Positions 43,721 through 53,090 of a stretch of 64,000 nucleotides of DNA are shown in pieces. Numbering within the stretch: the stretch's first letter is position 1; the number at the start of each line of letters is the position of its first letter. A model generated the notes under the pieces. The model was not told the DNA's origin. It did not search any database and saw nothing but the letters and a program-made list of their open reading frames with translations. This stretch comes from Saccharibacillus nicotianae (GTDB lineage: Bacteria; Bacillota; Bacilli; Paenibacillales; Paenibacillaceae). The DNA lies in contig NZ_JBHUGF010000010.1 of assembly GCF_042681745.1 (NCBI RefSeq), positions 2,604,001 to 2,668,000 on the forward strand. The letters run 5' to 3'. The translations under genes and the position numbers were made by a program.

Positions 43721-44122
43721 ATGCTGTATACATTGCCAATTTCCACAAGTAAACGTGATGAAATGAGAGATATTACGCGTGATGTGTCTTCTTTAATTAC
43801 GCAAAGCGGGGTACAAGAAGGAATTGTAGTGATTTATTGTCCGCACACTACAGCAGGGATAGCGATTAATGAAAATGCCGATCCTGATGTCAAACACGAT
43901 GTAATTATGCGACTCGATGAAGTCTATCCATGGGAGCATCCAAAATACCGTCATATGGAAGGCAATACTGCTTCTCATCTAAAGTCGATCACCACTGGCC
44001 CTTCACAAACTGTTATTATTCAAGAAGGTCGTATGCTACTTGGACGCTGGCAAGGAATTTATTTCTGTGAATTCGATGGCCCGCGCAAGCGTGAATATAT
44101 GGTCAAAATTATAGCCGGTTAA
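43721..44122 (+). CDS. YjbQ/UPF0047 family protein
   Basis: This is a small soluble protein of the family annotated as secondary thiamine-phosphate synthase, on the basis of thiamine-phosphate synthase activity shown for E. coli YjbQ. Family blocks are VIYCPHTTAGIAINENADPDV, HPKYRHMEGNTASHLKS, and GRMLLGRWQGIYFCEFDGPR. The His-rich motifs are the likely metal and substrate site. ATG at 43721 is 6 nt after agaagga; the adjacent ATG at 43718 is only 3 nt away. The gene is monocistronic. The physiological role is not established. Confidence 0.9.
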   Translation: MLYTLPISTSKRDEMRDITRDVSSLITQSGVQEGIVVIYCPHTTAGIAINENADPDVKHDVIMRLDEVYPWEHPKYRHMEGNTASHLKSITTGPSQTVIIQEGRMLLGRWQGIYFCEFDGPRKREYMVKIIAG

Positions 44123-44333
44123 TTGCAAAAGGCGATCTATCCATATCTATATTGTGGATAAATCGCCTTTTGGCATTATACATTGTTGCTCTGTCATCGG
44201 TGAGAACTCTATAGGTATGTGCTAACTTGCTATAGGGAATTACCGTTTTGACAAGGGAAAGTCTTAAAGTGTACAAACCTACTTTTACTGGCGCTGAATC
44301 ATTTACCTGATTCTTATTGGTATCAGCAATCAT
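44109..44333 (-). CDS. Possible small ORF (74 aa) downstream of the TetR gene
   Basis: The frame starts 12 bp after the TetR stop, with aaggga 8 nt before the ATG, so initiation looks plausible. The predicted peptide is basic, and the middle (LYTLRLSLVKTVIPYSKLAH) looks protein-like. Its last 20 or so residues are encoded by the shared terminator hairpin, which is unusual for a real gene. It could be the decayed end of a longer gene. Confidence 0.3.
   Translation of the reverse strand: MIADTNKNQVNDSAPVKVGLYTLRLSLVKTVIPYSKLAHTYRVLTDDRATMYNAKRRFIHNIDMDRSPFAINRL
44127..44171. terminator. Bidirectional terminator
   Basis: AAAAGGCGATCTATCC pairs with GGATAAATCGCCTTTT (one mismatch) around a 13-nt loop, with A/T at both ends. 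It is shared by the YjbQ gene and the convergent TetR operon. Confidence 0.88.
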
Positions 44334-44345
44334 TGTATTGTCCCT

Positions 44346-44927
44346 TCACAGTACACGACATAATGTCTTGACATGGGCAATAACAGCCGGCTTAATTTCA
44401 TCATATCCAACACGATCTTGAATATAATACGAAATAAAACCATGAATCGATAAAAATAAACTAAGTGGCACAGTATTCATTGCTTCAACGGTATGAGTGG
44501 AAGTGTTCATAGATTGACGGATGATAGAAGCAAATAAATCAAAACATCGTGCTTGTTCTGCACGACAATAACTTAGCAATTCTTCATCTCGTGTCATAAA
44601 CATAATTTCATACTGATGTGCATTATCCAGACCGAACCGAATAAATTCGATCAACAAAAGTTCTACTTTGCTCCATTCTCCATGTTCAGGTTTGTCTTTG
44701 ACCTCTCTAAACAACACACACAGATGATCAAAATCTTCCATCACAATCGCATAAAACAATTCTGCTTTTTCTTTAAAATGATAATACAACGAACCATGAC
44801 TATACCCCAAATGTTGACCAATACTCCGCATTGAAATTGCCCGATATCCTTTGGTGACGAACAGATGTCTGGCAGCTTCGAGAATTCTTTCTCTGGATAA
44901 TTCTTGTTCTACCGCTCTTCGTGCCAT
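44346..44927 (-). CDS. TetR/AcrR-family transcriptional regulator
   Basis: This is a dimeric repressor with an N-terminal helix-turn-helix (about residues 10-60): RILEAARHLFVTKGYRAISM and IGQHLGYSHGSLYYHFKEKA. The C-terminal ligand-binding domain is helical and has several Met and Cys residues. It starts 38 bp after the YigZ gene in the same direction and could be co-transcribed. Its own target is not evident; no efflux pump gene is adjacent. Confidence 0.9.
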   Translation of the reverse strand: MARRAVEQELSRERILEAARHLFVTKGYRAISMRSIGQHLGYSHGSLYYHFKEKAELFYAIVMEDFDHLCVLFREVKDKPEHGEWSKVELLLIEFIRFGLDNAHQYEIMFMTRDEELLSYCRAEQARCFDLFASIIRQSMNTSTHTVEAMNTVPLSLFLSIHGFISYYIQDRVGYDEIKPAVIAHVKTLCRVL

Positions 44928-44965
44928 GATTACGATTCTCCTTCAAGCATTTTGCATAGTCTGAT

Positions 44966-45607
44966 TCAAAATGCAGCTTCGATAAAGTAACGCTGTTCAC
45001 CTTCAGTGATCACAGATTGTCCCTGTGTAATATCAGTGATCCATGCTTTAAATGCTTCGGCTTCACTGGCTACAGGTAAGCAGTTCATAATCACTTTATC
45101 GGTAAAATCAGTCTCGGCTGTGCGAATACCGCGATTTCGCAATTCATTTTCTACTTTGCCGAGCCAGGTGTAATCCAATTCTACTGCAACTTCTTGATGA
45201 AGTATACGAGTAATTGCTTCTCCTGCTTCAATCGCTGCTACAGCGCCGTCTGTATACGCACGAATCAGTCCTCCTGCGCCTAACATAATCCCTCCAAAAT
45301 AACGAGTAACTACTATCACTACATCTTGAAGTTGTTGATTTTTGATCACTTCTAAGATCGGCTTACCTGCTGTACCGCTTGGTTCTCCATCGTCTGATTG
45401 ACGTTGGATCTCTGCGCGTGAACCAATCAAATAAGCAGAGCAATTATGAGTCGCATTCCAGTGTTGCTTTTTAATTCGCTCTATAAAAGCGATCGCTTCT
45501 TCTTCAGTTTGTACAGGCATCACATGCCCTAGAAAACGAGATTTTTTAATCACGATTTCTTTGACACCTTCTTGCTTGACTGTACGATACCGTTCCGGTT
45601 TATCCAT
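44966..45607 (-). CDS. YigZ/IMPACT family protein
   Basis: This is a conserved two-domain protein. The N-terminal UPF0029 domain (about 1-125) includes KKSRFLGHVMPVQTEEEA, HNCSAYLIG, SDDGEPSGTAGKPILEVI and VVTRYFGGIMLGAGGLIRAY. The C-terminal ferredoxin-like domain (about 135-213) is the usual second half. It corresponds to Bacillus YvyE. Family members are linked to translation regulation in eukaryotes (IMPACT); the bacterial role is unknown. Confidence 0.92.
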   Translation of the reverse strand: MDKPERYRTVKQEGVKEIVIKKSRFLGHVMPVQTEEEAIAFIERIKKQHWNATHNCSAYLIGSRAEIQRQSDDGEPSGTAGKPILEVIKNQQLQDVVIVVTRYFGGIMLGAGGLIRAYTDGAVAAIEAGEAITRILHQEVAVELDYTWLGKVENELRNRGIRTAETDFTDKVIMNCLPVASEAEAFKAWITDITQGQSVITEGEQRYFIEAAF

Positions 45608-45722
45608 GTTATCCCCACTTTATTCATTAGACACTATACTATTCTGCGATCATGCCAACAATATGTAATACAGAATACCACTTGTGTTTCCAAAGATATA
45701 ATACACTATATTTAAGTATCAA

Positions 45723-45762
45723 GAAAGCAGTTCCCTGACATCACTGTCAAAGAACTGCTTTC
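45723..45762 (-). terminator. Probable terminator of pgi
   Basis: GAAAGCAGTTC and GAACTGCTTTC form an 11-bp perfect stem, with TGACA/TGTCA inside. The T run on the minus strand is short. Confidence 0.7.
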
Positions 45763-45797
45763 CCGTATTGATTTATTCTATTTTAACTTAAAGTGAC

Positions 45798-47153
45798 TTA
45801 TTCGGAAAGTCTTGCTTCAAGTTCTGCTTTTTGTTTTTCAAATCCTGGTTTACCTAGCAATGCAAACATATTCTTTTTGTAAGCTTCTACGCCTTCTTGG
45901 TCAAATGGATTTACACCTGACAAGTAACCGCTAATTCCGCAAGCTTTTTCAAAGAAATACACAAGGTATCCGAAAGAATATGGTGTTTGATCTTCGATAT
46001 TTACAATCAAGTTAGGTACTTGACCATCAGTATGTGCAAGTAGTGTACCCTGGAATGCTTTTTTGTTTACAAAATCAAGTGTTTTGCCTGTTAAGAAGTT
46101 CAAACCATCCAAGTCATCTGGATCAGATTCGATCGTAATATGGCTAGCTACATTTTCAACTTGTACTACGGTTTCGAAAATGTTACGGCTACCATCTTGG
46201 ATAAATTGACCCATAGAGTGTAAGTCTGTAGAGAAATCAACTGCTGCCGGGAAAATACCTTTGAAGTCTTTACCTTCACTTTCGCCGAATAGTTGTTTCC
46301 ACCATTCAGATACGAAGTGCAAGGAAGGCTCATAGTTTACCAAAATCTCAATCGCTTTACCTTTGCGGTACAAAGCGTTACGTACTGCTGCATATTGGTA
46401 GCTTTCGTTTTCAGCAACATTAGGATTGCTGTATTCTTTCGCTGCATCTGCTGCACCTTGCATCATTTCTTCAATATTGATACCTGCTGTCGCGATAGGC
46501 AACAATCCTACAGGAGTCAATACAGAGTAACGTCCACCGACATCATCAGGAATCACGAATGTTTCGTAACCTTCTGCATCAGCCAATGTTTTCAAAGCGC
46601 CTTTTGCGCGGTCAGTTGTTGCATAGATGCGTTTTTTGGCTTCTTCTTTACCATATTTTTTCTCTAGTTCTGCGCGGAAAATACGGAAAGCAATCGCTGG
46701 CTCTGTTGTTGTACCTGATTTGGAGATAACATTGACAGAGAAATCTTTACCTTCAATATTTTCAAGCAATTGGTTTACATACGTAGAACTGATATTGTTA
46801 CCTGCGAAATAAATTTCAGGTGTTTTGCGTTTGTCTTTAGGTAGTGTGTTGTAGAACGAATGAGTTAACATTTCGATCGCTGCACGAGCACCCAAGTACG
46901 AACCACCGATACCGATAACGATCAATACTTCGGAGTCGCTTTGGATTTTTGTTGCTGCTTTTTGAATGCGAGCAAATTCTTCTTTATCGTAAGCTGTAGG
47001 CAAATCAATCCATCCTAAGAAATCAGAACCTGCGCCTGTGCCGTTATGCAATTGTTCGTGAGCCAAACGAATCGGCTCTGCAAAATAATCCACTTCGTGT
47101 TGAGCGACAAAAGAAAGAGCGTTACTGTAATCAAATTTAACTGTTTTAGCCAT
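45798..47153 (-). CDS. pgi: Glucose-6-phosphate isomerase
   Basis: The enzyme interconverts glucose-6-phosphate and fructose-6-phosphate in glycolysis. Family motifs are VIGIGGSYLGARAAIEML, NVISKSGTTTEPAIAFR, DVGGRYSVLTPVGLLPIA (the catalytic Glu lies further on, near FGESEGKDFKGIFP) and the QYGV-like C-terminal region is absent, as in short Bacillota forms. The length from ATG 47153 is 451 aa, as in Bacillus. The chosen start (MAKTVKFDY) has ggagggt upstream; an upstream in-frame start would add 21 untypical residues. It is divergent from the dehydrogenase gene. Confidence 0.95.
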   Translation of the reverse strand: MAKTVKFDYSNALSFVAQHEVDYFAEPIRLAHEQLHNGTGAGSDFLGWIDLPTAYDKEEFARIQKAATKIQSDSEVLIVIGIGGSYLGARAAIEMLTHSFYNTLPKDKRKTPEIYFAGNNISSTYVNQLLENIEGKDFSVNVISKSGTTTEPAIAFRIFRAELEKKYGKEEAKKRIYATTDRAKGALKTLADAEGYETFVIPDDVGGRYSVLTPVGLLPIATAGINIEEMMQGAADAAKEYSNPNVAENESYQYAAVRNALYRKGKAIEILVNYEPSLHFVSEWWKQLFGESEGKDFKGIFPAAVDFSTDLHSMGQFIQDGSRNIFETVVQVENVASHITIESDPDDLDGLNFLTGKTLDFVNKKAFQGTLLAHTDGQVPNLIVNIEDQTPYSFGYLVYFFEKACGISGYLSGVNPFDQEGVEAYKKNMFALLGKPGFEKQKAELEARLSE

Positions 47154-47278
47154 AATATTGTTACCCTCCCAAAATAAATTATAATACGGTCCCATACCCA
47201 ATATGCTAGTGAACATGCTACACTAAATGGATAAGTATAGATGTTCTAACTCACTTACGATATGGAGGAAATCAAGCG

Positions 47279-48175
47279 ATGAAAAAAATTGGATTTATTG
47301 GCCTCGGCACGATGGGTCTACCTATGGCAGCCAATCTGCTCAAAGCAGGTTATACCTTAACTGTATACAATCGTACAGCATCCAAAGCAGAATCTCTAGT
47401 TCAGCAAGGAGCCCATCAAGTACATACTCCGCGCGAAGCAGCGACAGATCAAGATATGGTCATCACAATCATTAGCGATGATGCTTCGATTGTTGATGTG
47501 TACGAAGGTGAAGATGGTATTTTACAAGCTGTCCAAAACGGATTAACGGTTATGGATTGCAGTACCATTTCTCCATCTTTAGTAAAACAACTGTCCACTT
47601 CGATTACAGACAAAGGCGGTCAATTTCTAGATGCTCCTGTAACCGGTAGCGAACCTGCTGCTATTGATGGAACACTTGTATTTATGGTTGGCGGTGACCC
47701 ACACGTTATCGACGCTCATCAAGATGTATTTGAGACACTAGGTCGCAAAGTGATTCCGATGGGCGCTAACGGTAGCGGTGCAACTGCCAAATTGGCTCAT
47801 AATACAATTGTAGGTATTCATACGGTAGCTCTTGCTGAAGCTTTTGCTGTAGCCGCTAAAGGCGGTATCGATCCATCGGCTTTTTATGAACTGGTACGTA
47901 TGGGCGCGGCTGGAAGTCGCACTGCTGAACTCAAAGGTCAAAAAATTATCGATGGTGATTATACCAACCAATTTTCACTCGCATTAATGCTCAAAGACCT
48001 CAAACTCGCCTCTGTGCTTAACGATACCAACGGTGTACCTTCACCAATGCTAAATCTGGCAAAAAGTATGTTCCAGATCGGGCAAACCAAAGGATATGGT
48101 GATGACGATCTTTCAGTTATCGCTAAATGCTATGAAGAATGGATCGGGCAAACGATCAACGGCAAAGAACTGTAA
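47279..48175 (+). CDS. 3-hydroxyisobutyrate dehydrogenase-type NAD(P) oxidoreductase (GarR-like)
   Basis: This beta-hydroxyacid dehydrogenase has an N-terminal Rossmann motif GFIGLGTMGLPMAANLL, the substrate loop FLDAPVTGSEPAAIDGTL (DAPVxGS) and the catalytic Lys in GSGATAKLAHNTIVG (about K172). The C-terminal helical domain forms the dimer interface. Candidate substrates are 3-hydroxyisobutyrate, tartronate semialdehyde or related acids; the sequence does not decide. ATG with atggaggaa upstream. It is monocistronic, with a terminator at 48263-48311. Confidence 0.92.
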   Translation: MKKIGFIGLGTMGLPMAANLLKAGYTLTVYNRTASKAESLVQQGAHQVHTPREAATDQDMVITIISDDASIVDVYEGEDGILQAVQNGLTVMDCSTISPSLVKQLSTSITDKGGQFLDAPVTGSEPAAIDGTLVFMVGGDPHVIDAHQDVFETLGRKVIPMGANGSGATAKLAHNTIVGIHTVALAEAFAVAAKGGIDPSAFYELVRMGAAGSRTAELKGQKIIDGDYTNQFSLALMLKDLKLASVLNDTNGVPSPMLNLAKSMFQIGQTKGYGDDDLSVIAKCYEEWIGQTINGKEL

Positions 48176-48262
48176 TCCGATATTCATAGTACAGTATAAC
48201 GGTATTTCATTGTCTTTCGCATGATGTATCGCACAGGTGATAGATCGCTTGATTAGGTATGA

Positions 48263-48311
48263 AAAGGGTAAGTTCTCAGTATGATTTATACTGATGAGCT
48301 TGCCTTTTTTT
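48263..48311. terminator. Terminator between convergent genes
   Basis: CTCAGTAT and ATACTGATGAG form the upper stem and AAAGGGTAAG/CTTGCCTTT the lower stem, ending in seven T residues on the plus strand. Confidence 0.75.
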
Positions 48312-48341
48312 GCTGCTATTTTTTTATGCTACCTACAATCA

Positions 48342-48653
48342 TTAAGCATAAGAGCAACAGTAATCAGTGACAACAGCAATCTCAAGTTTGAACTTTGTAT
48401 GAGCAGGCACTTCAAATGTAGCCTGTCCTTTAATATCTAACCATTCTTCGGTATCTGGTAACAGGACACGAAGTTCGCCCGACAGAATTTCCATCGTTTC
48501 GTGTTGATCTGTACCAAATTCATAAGAGCCTGGCAACATAATCCCTAACGTAATTTTGCTACCATCTGGCAAAATCACAGCACGACTTGTTACTTTGCCT
48601 TCATAATAAATATTAGCTTCTTTGATTACTGTAACCTGTTCTAATTGCGTCAT
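48342..48653 (-). CDS. ppnP: Pyrimidine/purine nucleoside phosphorylase (PpnP, DUF1255)
   Basis: This 103-aa single-domain cupin belongs to the PpnP (YaiE) family, which phosphorolyses a broad range of nucleosides. Conserved stretches are ANIYYEGKVTSRAVILPDGS, LGIMLPGSYEFGTDQHETME, LSGELRVLLP and FEVPAHTKFKLEI. Length and motifs match the family end to end. The gene stands alone, downstream in direction from the convergent dehydrogenase. Confidence 0.93.
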   Translation of the reverse strand: MTQLEQVTVIKEANIYYEGKVTSRAVILPDGSKITLGIMLPGSYEFGTDQHETMEILSGELRVLLPDTEEWLDIKGQATFEVPAHTKFKLEIAVVTDYCCSYA

Positions 48654-48710
48654 AGATTCAGACCGCTCCCCTGCTCATCATTTGAAATATAGACCTGAAA
48701 ATAGTTATAA

Positions 48711-48750
48711 AAAGGTGCAGAAATGGCGCTTTGCCAACTTCTGCACCTTT
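48711..48750. terminator. Terminator of tkt
   Basis: AAAGGTGCAGAA and TTCTGCACCTTT form a 12-bp perfect outer stem with TGGC/GCCA inside. The short downstream gap to ppnP means it separates the two genes. Confidence 0.85.
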
Positions 48751-48765
48751 AACAGTACTTTATAA

Positions 48766-50826
48766 TTATTTAGACAATAGACCTTTAACATGTTGAACAA
48801 CGTTCTCAACAGTAAAGCCATATTCAGCCATTACGCGATCTCCTGGAGCCGAAGCACCGAAAGTTGTAATTCCGATGATTCCACCTTTGTCACCCACATA
48901 ACGTTCCCAACCGAAAGTTTGAGCCATTTCGATAGCAAGACGTGGTTTAACATCAGGCAACAATACAGAATCTTTGTAAGCTTGGTCTTGTTGTTCGAAC
49001 AATTCCCAGCTTGGCATACTGATAACACGTACTTCGATACCTTCAGATGCTAATGCTTCTTGAGCACGAACAGCCAATTGTACTTCAGAACCTGTTGCAA
49101 TCAATTGTGCTACTGGTTGTCCCGCTTTAGCATCAGATACCACATAAGCACCTTTTTTGATGTTTTGACGAGAATGTTCTACAGTACCTTCCAAGATCGG
49201 CAAGTTTTGACGAGTCAATACAAGCGCGATAGGACCTTTTTGGTTTTCCATAGCATGAGCCCAAGCAGCAGATGTTTCGTTACCATCAGCAGGACGAATC
49301 ACTGTCAAACCTGGAATAATGCGTAGAGAAGCCAATTGCTCGATCGGTTCGTGGGTAGGACCATCTTCACCAACAGCAATACTATCATGAGTCAATACAT
49401 ACGTTACAGGCAAGCCCATAAGAGCAGCCAAACGTACAGCAGGACGCAAGTAATCTGTAAATACGAAGAATGTACCACCGAAGATTTTAACGCCTGTATG
49501 AAGAGCAATACCGTTCATTGCCGCAGCCATACCGAATTCACGTACTCCGTAATAAATGTTACGACCAGCATAACTTTCAGGAGTAAAGCTATCCAAACCG
49601 TTCAAGTGAGTCATTGTTGAACTCTCAAGGTCAGCAGAACCGCCTGCTAATTGAGGAACACCATTGATTAGACCATTCAACGCATTACCAGAAGCTACAC
49701 GAGTCGAAACTGCTTTGTCTTCTGTAGTGTAATGAGGAAGTTCTTTATCCCAACCTTCGCTTAATTCGCCAGCAATAACGGTTTCGAATTGAGCAGCTAG
49801 CTCAGGGTTAGCTTTTTTGTATTCAGCAAATTTCTCGTTCCATGCATTGTTCGCTTCTACACCACGCTCTTTTACTTTAGCGAAATGTTCACGAACTTCG
49901 TCTGGTACGTAGAAATCTTCTTCATAAGTCCACTCGTAAGCTGCTTTAGTCAATTTCGCTTCAGCAGAACCTAGCGGAGAACCATGAGTACCACCGTGAC
50001 CGCCGATACCTTGTTTGTTCGGGCTACCATAACCGATCACTGTTTTTACTTCGATCAATGTTGGACGAGAAAGATCAGCTTTTGCTTCTTCCAAAGCAGC
50101 CGCAAGTGCAGGAAGATCGTTACCGTCTTCTACACGAATCACTTGCCATCCATAAGCTTTATAACGGTCTTCTACATTTTCAGAGAAAGAAAGACCAGCT
50201 TTACCATCCAATGTAATATCATTGGAATCGTACATCATGATCAATTTACCCAATTTCATATGACCAGCCATAGAAGCTGCTTCACTAGAAACGCCTTCCA
50301 TCATATCGCCATCACCACAGATAGCATATGTGAAGTGGTCGACTACATTGAAGTTACCTTTGTTGTAAGTCGCTGCCAAATGAGCTTCAGCAATCGCCAT
50401 ACCTACAGCCATACCTACACCTTGACCTAGAGGTCCAGTTGTAGCATCAACACCAACAGTATGACCAAACTCAGGGTGACCTGGAGTTTTACTGCCCCAT
50501 TGACGGAACTGTTTGATTTCGTCCATTTCCAAGCCATAGCCGGAAAGGTGTAGCAAGCTGTACAATAGCATAGAACCATGTCCAGCAGAAAGTACAAAAC
50601 GGTCACGGTTGATCCAAGTAGGATTAGCCGGGTTATGTGTCATTGTTTTTGCAAATAATTGGTAGCCCATTGGTGCAGAACCCATCGGCATACCAGGATG
50701 TCCAGAATTCGCTTTTTCGATAGCATCGATGGAAAGCGTACGGATTGTTGAAATCGCCAGATTATCCACGTTGGAGTTCTCTGCTTTGCTTATACTTTGT
50801 TCTTGCTCTTGTTTCTTGTCAGTCAT
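48766..50826 (-). CDS. tkt: Transketolase
   Basis: This thiamine diphosphate enzyme of the pentose phosphate pathway transfers two-carbon ketol groups. It has the N-terminal substrate His in KANSGHPGMPMGSAPMGY, the cofactor motif GDGDMMEGVSSEAASMAGH, the catalytic region GGTHGSPLG, GGSADLESS and the Glu-containing YYGVREFGMAAAMNG. The HDSIAVGEDGPTHEP block is typical of transketolases. ATG at 50826 with gaggagg gives a 686-residue protein, as expected; the open frame extends 37 codons further upstream, but without a ribosome binding site. Confidence 0.97.
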   Translation of the reverse strand: MTDKKQEQEQSISKAENSNVDNLAISTIRTLSIDAIEKANSGHPGMPMGSAPMGYQLFAKTMTHNPANPTWINRDRFVLSAGHGSMLLYSLLHLSGYGLEMDEIKQFRQWGSKTPGHPEFGHTVGVDATTGPLGQGVGMAVGMAIAEAHLAATYNKGNFNVVDHFTYAICGDGDMMEGVSSEAASMAGHMKLGKLIMMYDSNDITLDGKAGLSFSENVEDRYKAYGWQVIRVEDGNDLPALAAALEEAKADLSRPTLIEVKTVIGYGSPNKQGIGGHGGTHGSPLGSAEAKLTKAAYEWTYEEDFYVPDEVREHFAKVKERGVEANNAWNEKFAEYKKANPELAAQFETVIAGELSEGWDKELPHYTTEDKAVSTRVASGNALNGLINGVPQLAGGSADLESSTMTHLNGLDSFTPESYAGRNIYYGVREFGMAAAMNGIALHTGVKIFGGTFFVFTDYLRPAVRLAALMGLPVTYVLTHDSIAVGEDGPTHEPIEQLASLRIIPGLTVIRPADGNETSAAWAHAMENQKGPIALVLTRQNLPILEGTVEHSRQNIKKGAYVVSDAKAGQPVAQLIATGSEVQLAVRAQEALASEGIEVRVISMPSWELFEQQDQAYKDSVLLPDVKPRLAIEMAQTFGWERYVGDKGGIIGITTFGASAPGDRVMAEYGFTVENVVQHVKGLLSK

Positions 50827-51243
50827 GTTAATCCTCCTCATTCTTCTTGGTAAAGCGAGGTGCTTGAGATTATATTTCATCTGAATATCAGATCTTAGCA
50901 AAGTTGCAAATGAAATAAATCCTCTTGAGTCTTTCAATTTGACTTATTAGCCTTCAACCATTGTAACACTTGTTTGAGAAGTTTGCCAGAACGTTATTTA
51001 ACTTCATCCTTATTTATACCCAAACTGGCTATAACGAAAAGGAAGTTGCGTATTTAGTTTTGTAAAAATACAGTTTATTTTATCTTTTCAAGTCTATTCA
51101 GTAGACATTTTTTCCTTAGATCAATTTCGAGTAAATCATATAATGGTAAGCACTACAGCAACATATTTTTCTTTGTAACTATCATTGTTTATTTGATCAG
51201 ACTAAGTTGCGCTGTTGATTCCAAGCGCTAAGGAAATGAGGTT
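50827..51243. other. Divergent intergenic region upstream of tkt
   Basis: About 420 bp of AT-rich sequence lie between tkt and the membrane-protein gene. I see no conserved leader, no riboswitch fold and no additional open frame with a ribosome binding site. Confidence 0.55.
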
Positions 51244-51705
51244 TTGACTATAAAGCAGCAACGCATATGGATAGTTGAATGTATGTATGGATTATTATTG
51301 GGTTTGATCAGCGGTTTTGTTTTAGGATTCTTTTTGAAATGGATTCAATATGTCACCGGTTCGTTAGTCTATACACTTTTATTGAATATAGATTTTGTTC
51401 CTTTTTTGCCAGAGCGGTTGCCTGAACCGATTGAATTTGCTTTACACCTTTTCGTAGCGATCATTATTGCTTGGATCTATAGTCTATGGATTCGAATATC
51501 GCCACATCCTTGGAAGTACGGTATATATATTGGTGTTGCTTCTTCTCTTTTATTTATTCCGTTAACATTGATGTCGGATCGAGTTCCAGAGATTACAGAT
51601 ATCGTCGCTTACGGTTACTGGTTAGCAGGTCATTTGTTATACGGATTGTCTTTAGGATTCATGGGAACATTACTATTGAAGCGCCAAAATAGGCAAAAAC
51701 AATAA
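51244..51705 (+). CDS. Hypothetical four-helix membrane protein
   Basis: This 153-aa integral membrane protein has helices at about residues 12-34, 62-82, 88-110 and 120-145. It has no recognised family. Charged residues cluster in the loops (LPERLPEPIE) and at the basic C-terminus (LLKRQNRQKQ), which suggests that end faces the cytoplasm. The start is TTG with aagga 10 nt upstream. It is a single gene. Confidence 0.65.
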   Translation: MTIKQQRIWIVECMYGLLLGLISGFVLGFFLKWIQYVTGSLVYTLLLNIDFVPFLPERLPEPIEFALHLFVAIIIAWIYSLWIRISPHPWKYGIYIGVASSLLFIPLTLMSDRVPEITDIVAYGYWLAGHLLYGLSLGFMGTLLLKRQNRQKQ

Positions 51706-52042
51706 CTTTTATATTAGCCTTGTTTTGTATAAATGGGCGATGACTATGCTGGCTGTTCTTGTTAGATTTTTTTTATGTAATCGAATTACTTTCGCAATTG
51801 CTTTTCGTATAAAGCGGTAATTATATTCTTTTTAGTATTGTTTTTTTAGTGTTGTTCTTTCAGTATTGTTCTTTTTAGCATACTGTATCTGTATTAACAG
51901 AGCATTAACGGAGCAACAAAAAAAGCACGAATGACCTTCTGCTAGATAATAGCAAAAATCATTCGTGCTTTTGACATATTTATACTATAGCTTGCGATAT
52001 ACTTTTATACATTGAACAAGAAATCATTACAATGAAAAAAGA
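51706..52042. other. Intergenic region carrying the purU terminator
   Basis: About 340 bp between convergent genes. The left part is AT-rich, with a short direct repeat (three variants of tattgtTcttt at 51835-51875). The right part is the hairpin listed at 51918-51972. No gene is seen. Confidence 0.6.
51918..51972. terminator. Terminator of purU
   Basis: AAAAGCACGAATGA and TCATTCGTGCTTTT form a perfect 14-bp stem with a 24-nt loop. The A/T tails make it usable in both directions. Confidence 0.88.
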
Positions 52043-52942
52043 TTAATTAAAAACGACTGTTTTGTTTTGATGTACCAGCACACGATCTTCTGTATGCCAC
52101 TCTACTGCACGCGCCAATACTACACGCTCAATTGTACGACCAATACGCTTCAATTCACTCACATTATCGCTATGACTTACACGCTGTACGTCTTGCTCAA
52201 TAATAGGCCCACCATCAAGCTCTTCTGTTACATAGTGAGCGGTTGCGCCAATAATCTTAACACCACGATCATAAGCTTGGGCATACGGCTTACCACCTAC
52301 AAATGCAGGTAAGAAAGAGTGATGAATATTGATAATCCGATTACGGAAATGTTCAATAAACAATGGTGAAATGATCTGCATATAACGAGCAAGTACGATC
52401 AAGTCGATATCTGAGCCGATCACTTCTAATTGCTTTTGCTCTGCTTCTTTTTTCGTATCCGCAGTGACCGGAATATGATGGAAAGGAATACCGAACGATT
52501 CCACATAGCTACGCATATCGTTATGATTACTGATCACCATAGCAATATCTGCATCCAGATCACCTGCTTGCCAGTGCCACAGCAATTCCACCAGACAATG
52601 ATCTTCTTTTGAGACAAAAATCGCTAGTCTTTTTTTGCGACTCACCTGATTAATCGTCCATTCCATTTTGAACTGATCTCCTACTGCTTGAAAATCACTT
52701 TCAAGTGCAGGTAGATTTTTGCTAAGTTCAGGTAGATCAAATTCGACACGCATAAAGAACATACCGCCTGCTGGATTCATTGTATATTGATCGGATTGAA
52801 CAATATTTGCTCCATGTTCAAATAAAAAGCGTGATACCGCAGCTACGATCCCAGGGCCATCTGGACAAGAAATCAGCATACGGGCGCGATTTTCTTGTTG
52901 TTCTTCTCTTGCAGTTTGATTTTGTTTAACATGTACTTCCAT
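52043..52942 (-). CDS. purU: Formyltetrahydrofolate deformylase
   Basis: The enzyme hydrolyses 10-formyltetrahydrofolate to formate and tetrahydrofolate, adjusting one-carbon pools. An ACT domain (about residues 20-100, opening with ARMLISCPDGPGIVAAVSRF) precedes the formyltransferase-fold domain. Catalytic residues are visible in RIINIHHSFLPAFVGGKPYA (Asn/His) and VTEELDGGPIIEQDV (Asp). At 299 aa it has standard length, with a slightly longer polar N-terminus. The ribosome binding site is aaggggg, about 11 nt upstream. Confidence 0.95.
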   Translation of the reverse strand: MEVHVKQNQTAREEQQENRARMLISCPDGPGIVAAVSRFLFEHGANIVQSDQYTMNPAGGMFFMRVEFDLPELSKNLPALESDFQAVGDQFKMEWTINQVSRKKRLAIFVSKEDHCLVELLWHWQAGDLDADIAMVISNHNDMRSYVESFGIPFHHIPVTADTKKEAEQKQLEVIGSDIDLIVLARYMQIISPLFIEHFRNRIINIHHSFLPAFVGGKPYAQAYDRGVKIIGATAHYVTEELDGGPIIEQDVQRVSHSDNVSELKRIGRTIERVVLARAVEWHTEDRVLVHQNKTVVFN

Positions 52943-53090
52943 TGAATCTTCGTTCCCCCTTCAAATATCTTATATTACAATCTATGTCATGATGCTAAGA
53001 AAGTAAATATATTTATTCAAATTTATTAATATTCATTCAATCTAATATATGGTTGCATCACTTTGGATAGCATTATATATACATTTGATG

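Noticed and set aside
49984..50430. 148-codon frame antisense to transketolase
   Set aside because: The opposite strand encodes a full, conserved enzyme; the antisense frame is Cys/His/Phe-rich and has no ribosome binding site.
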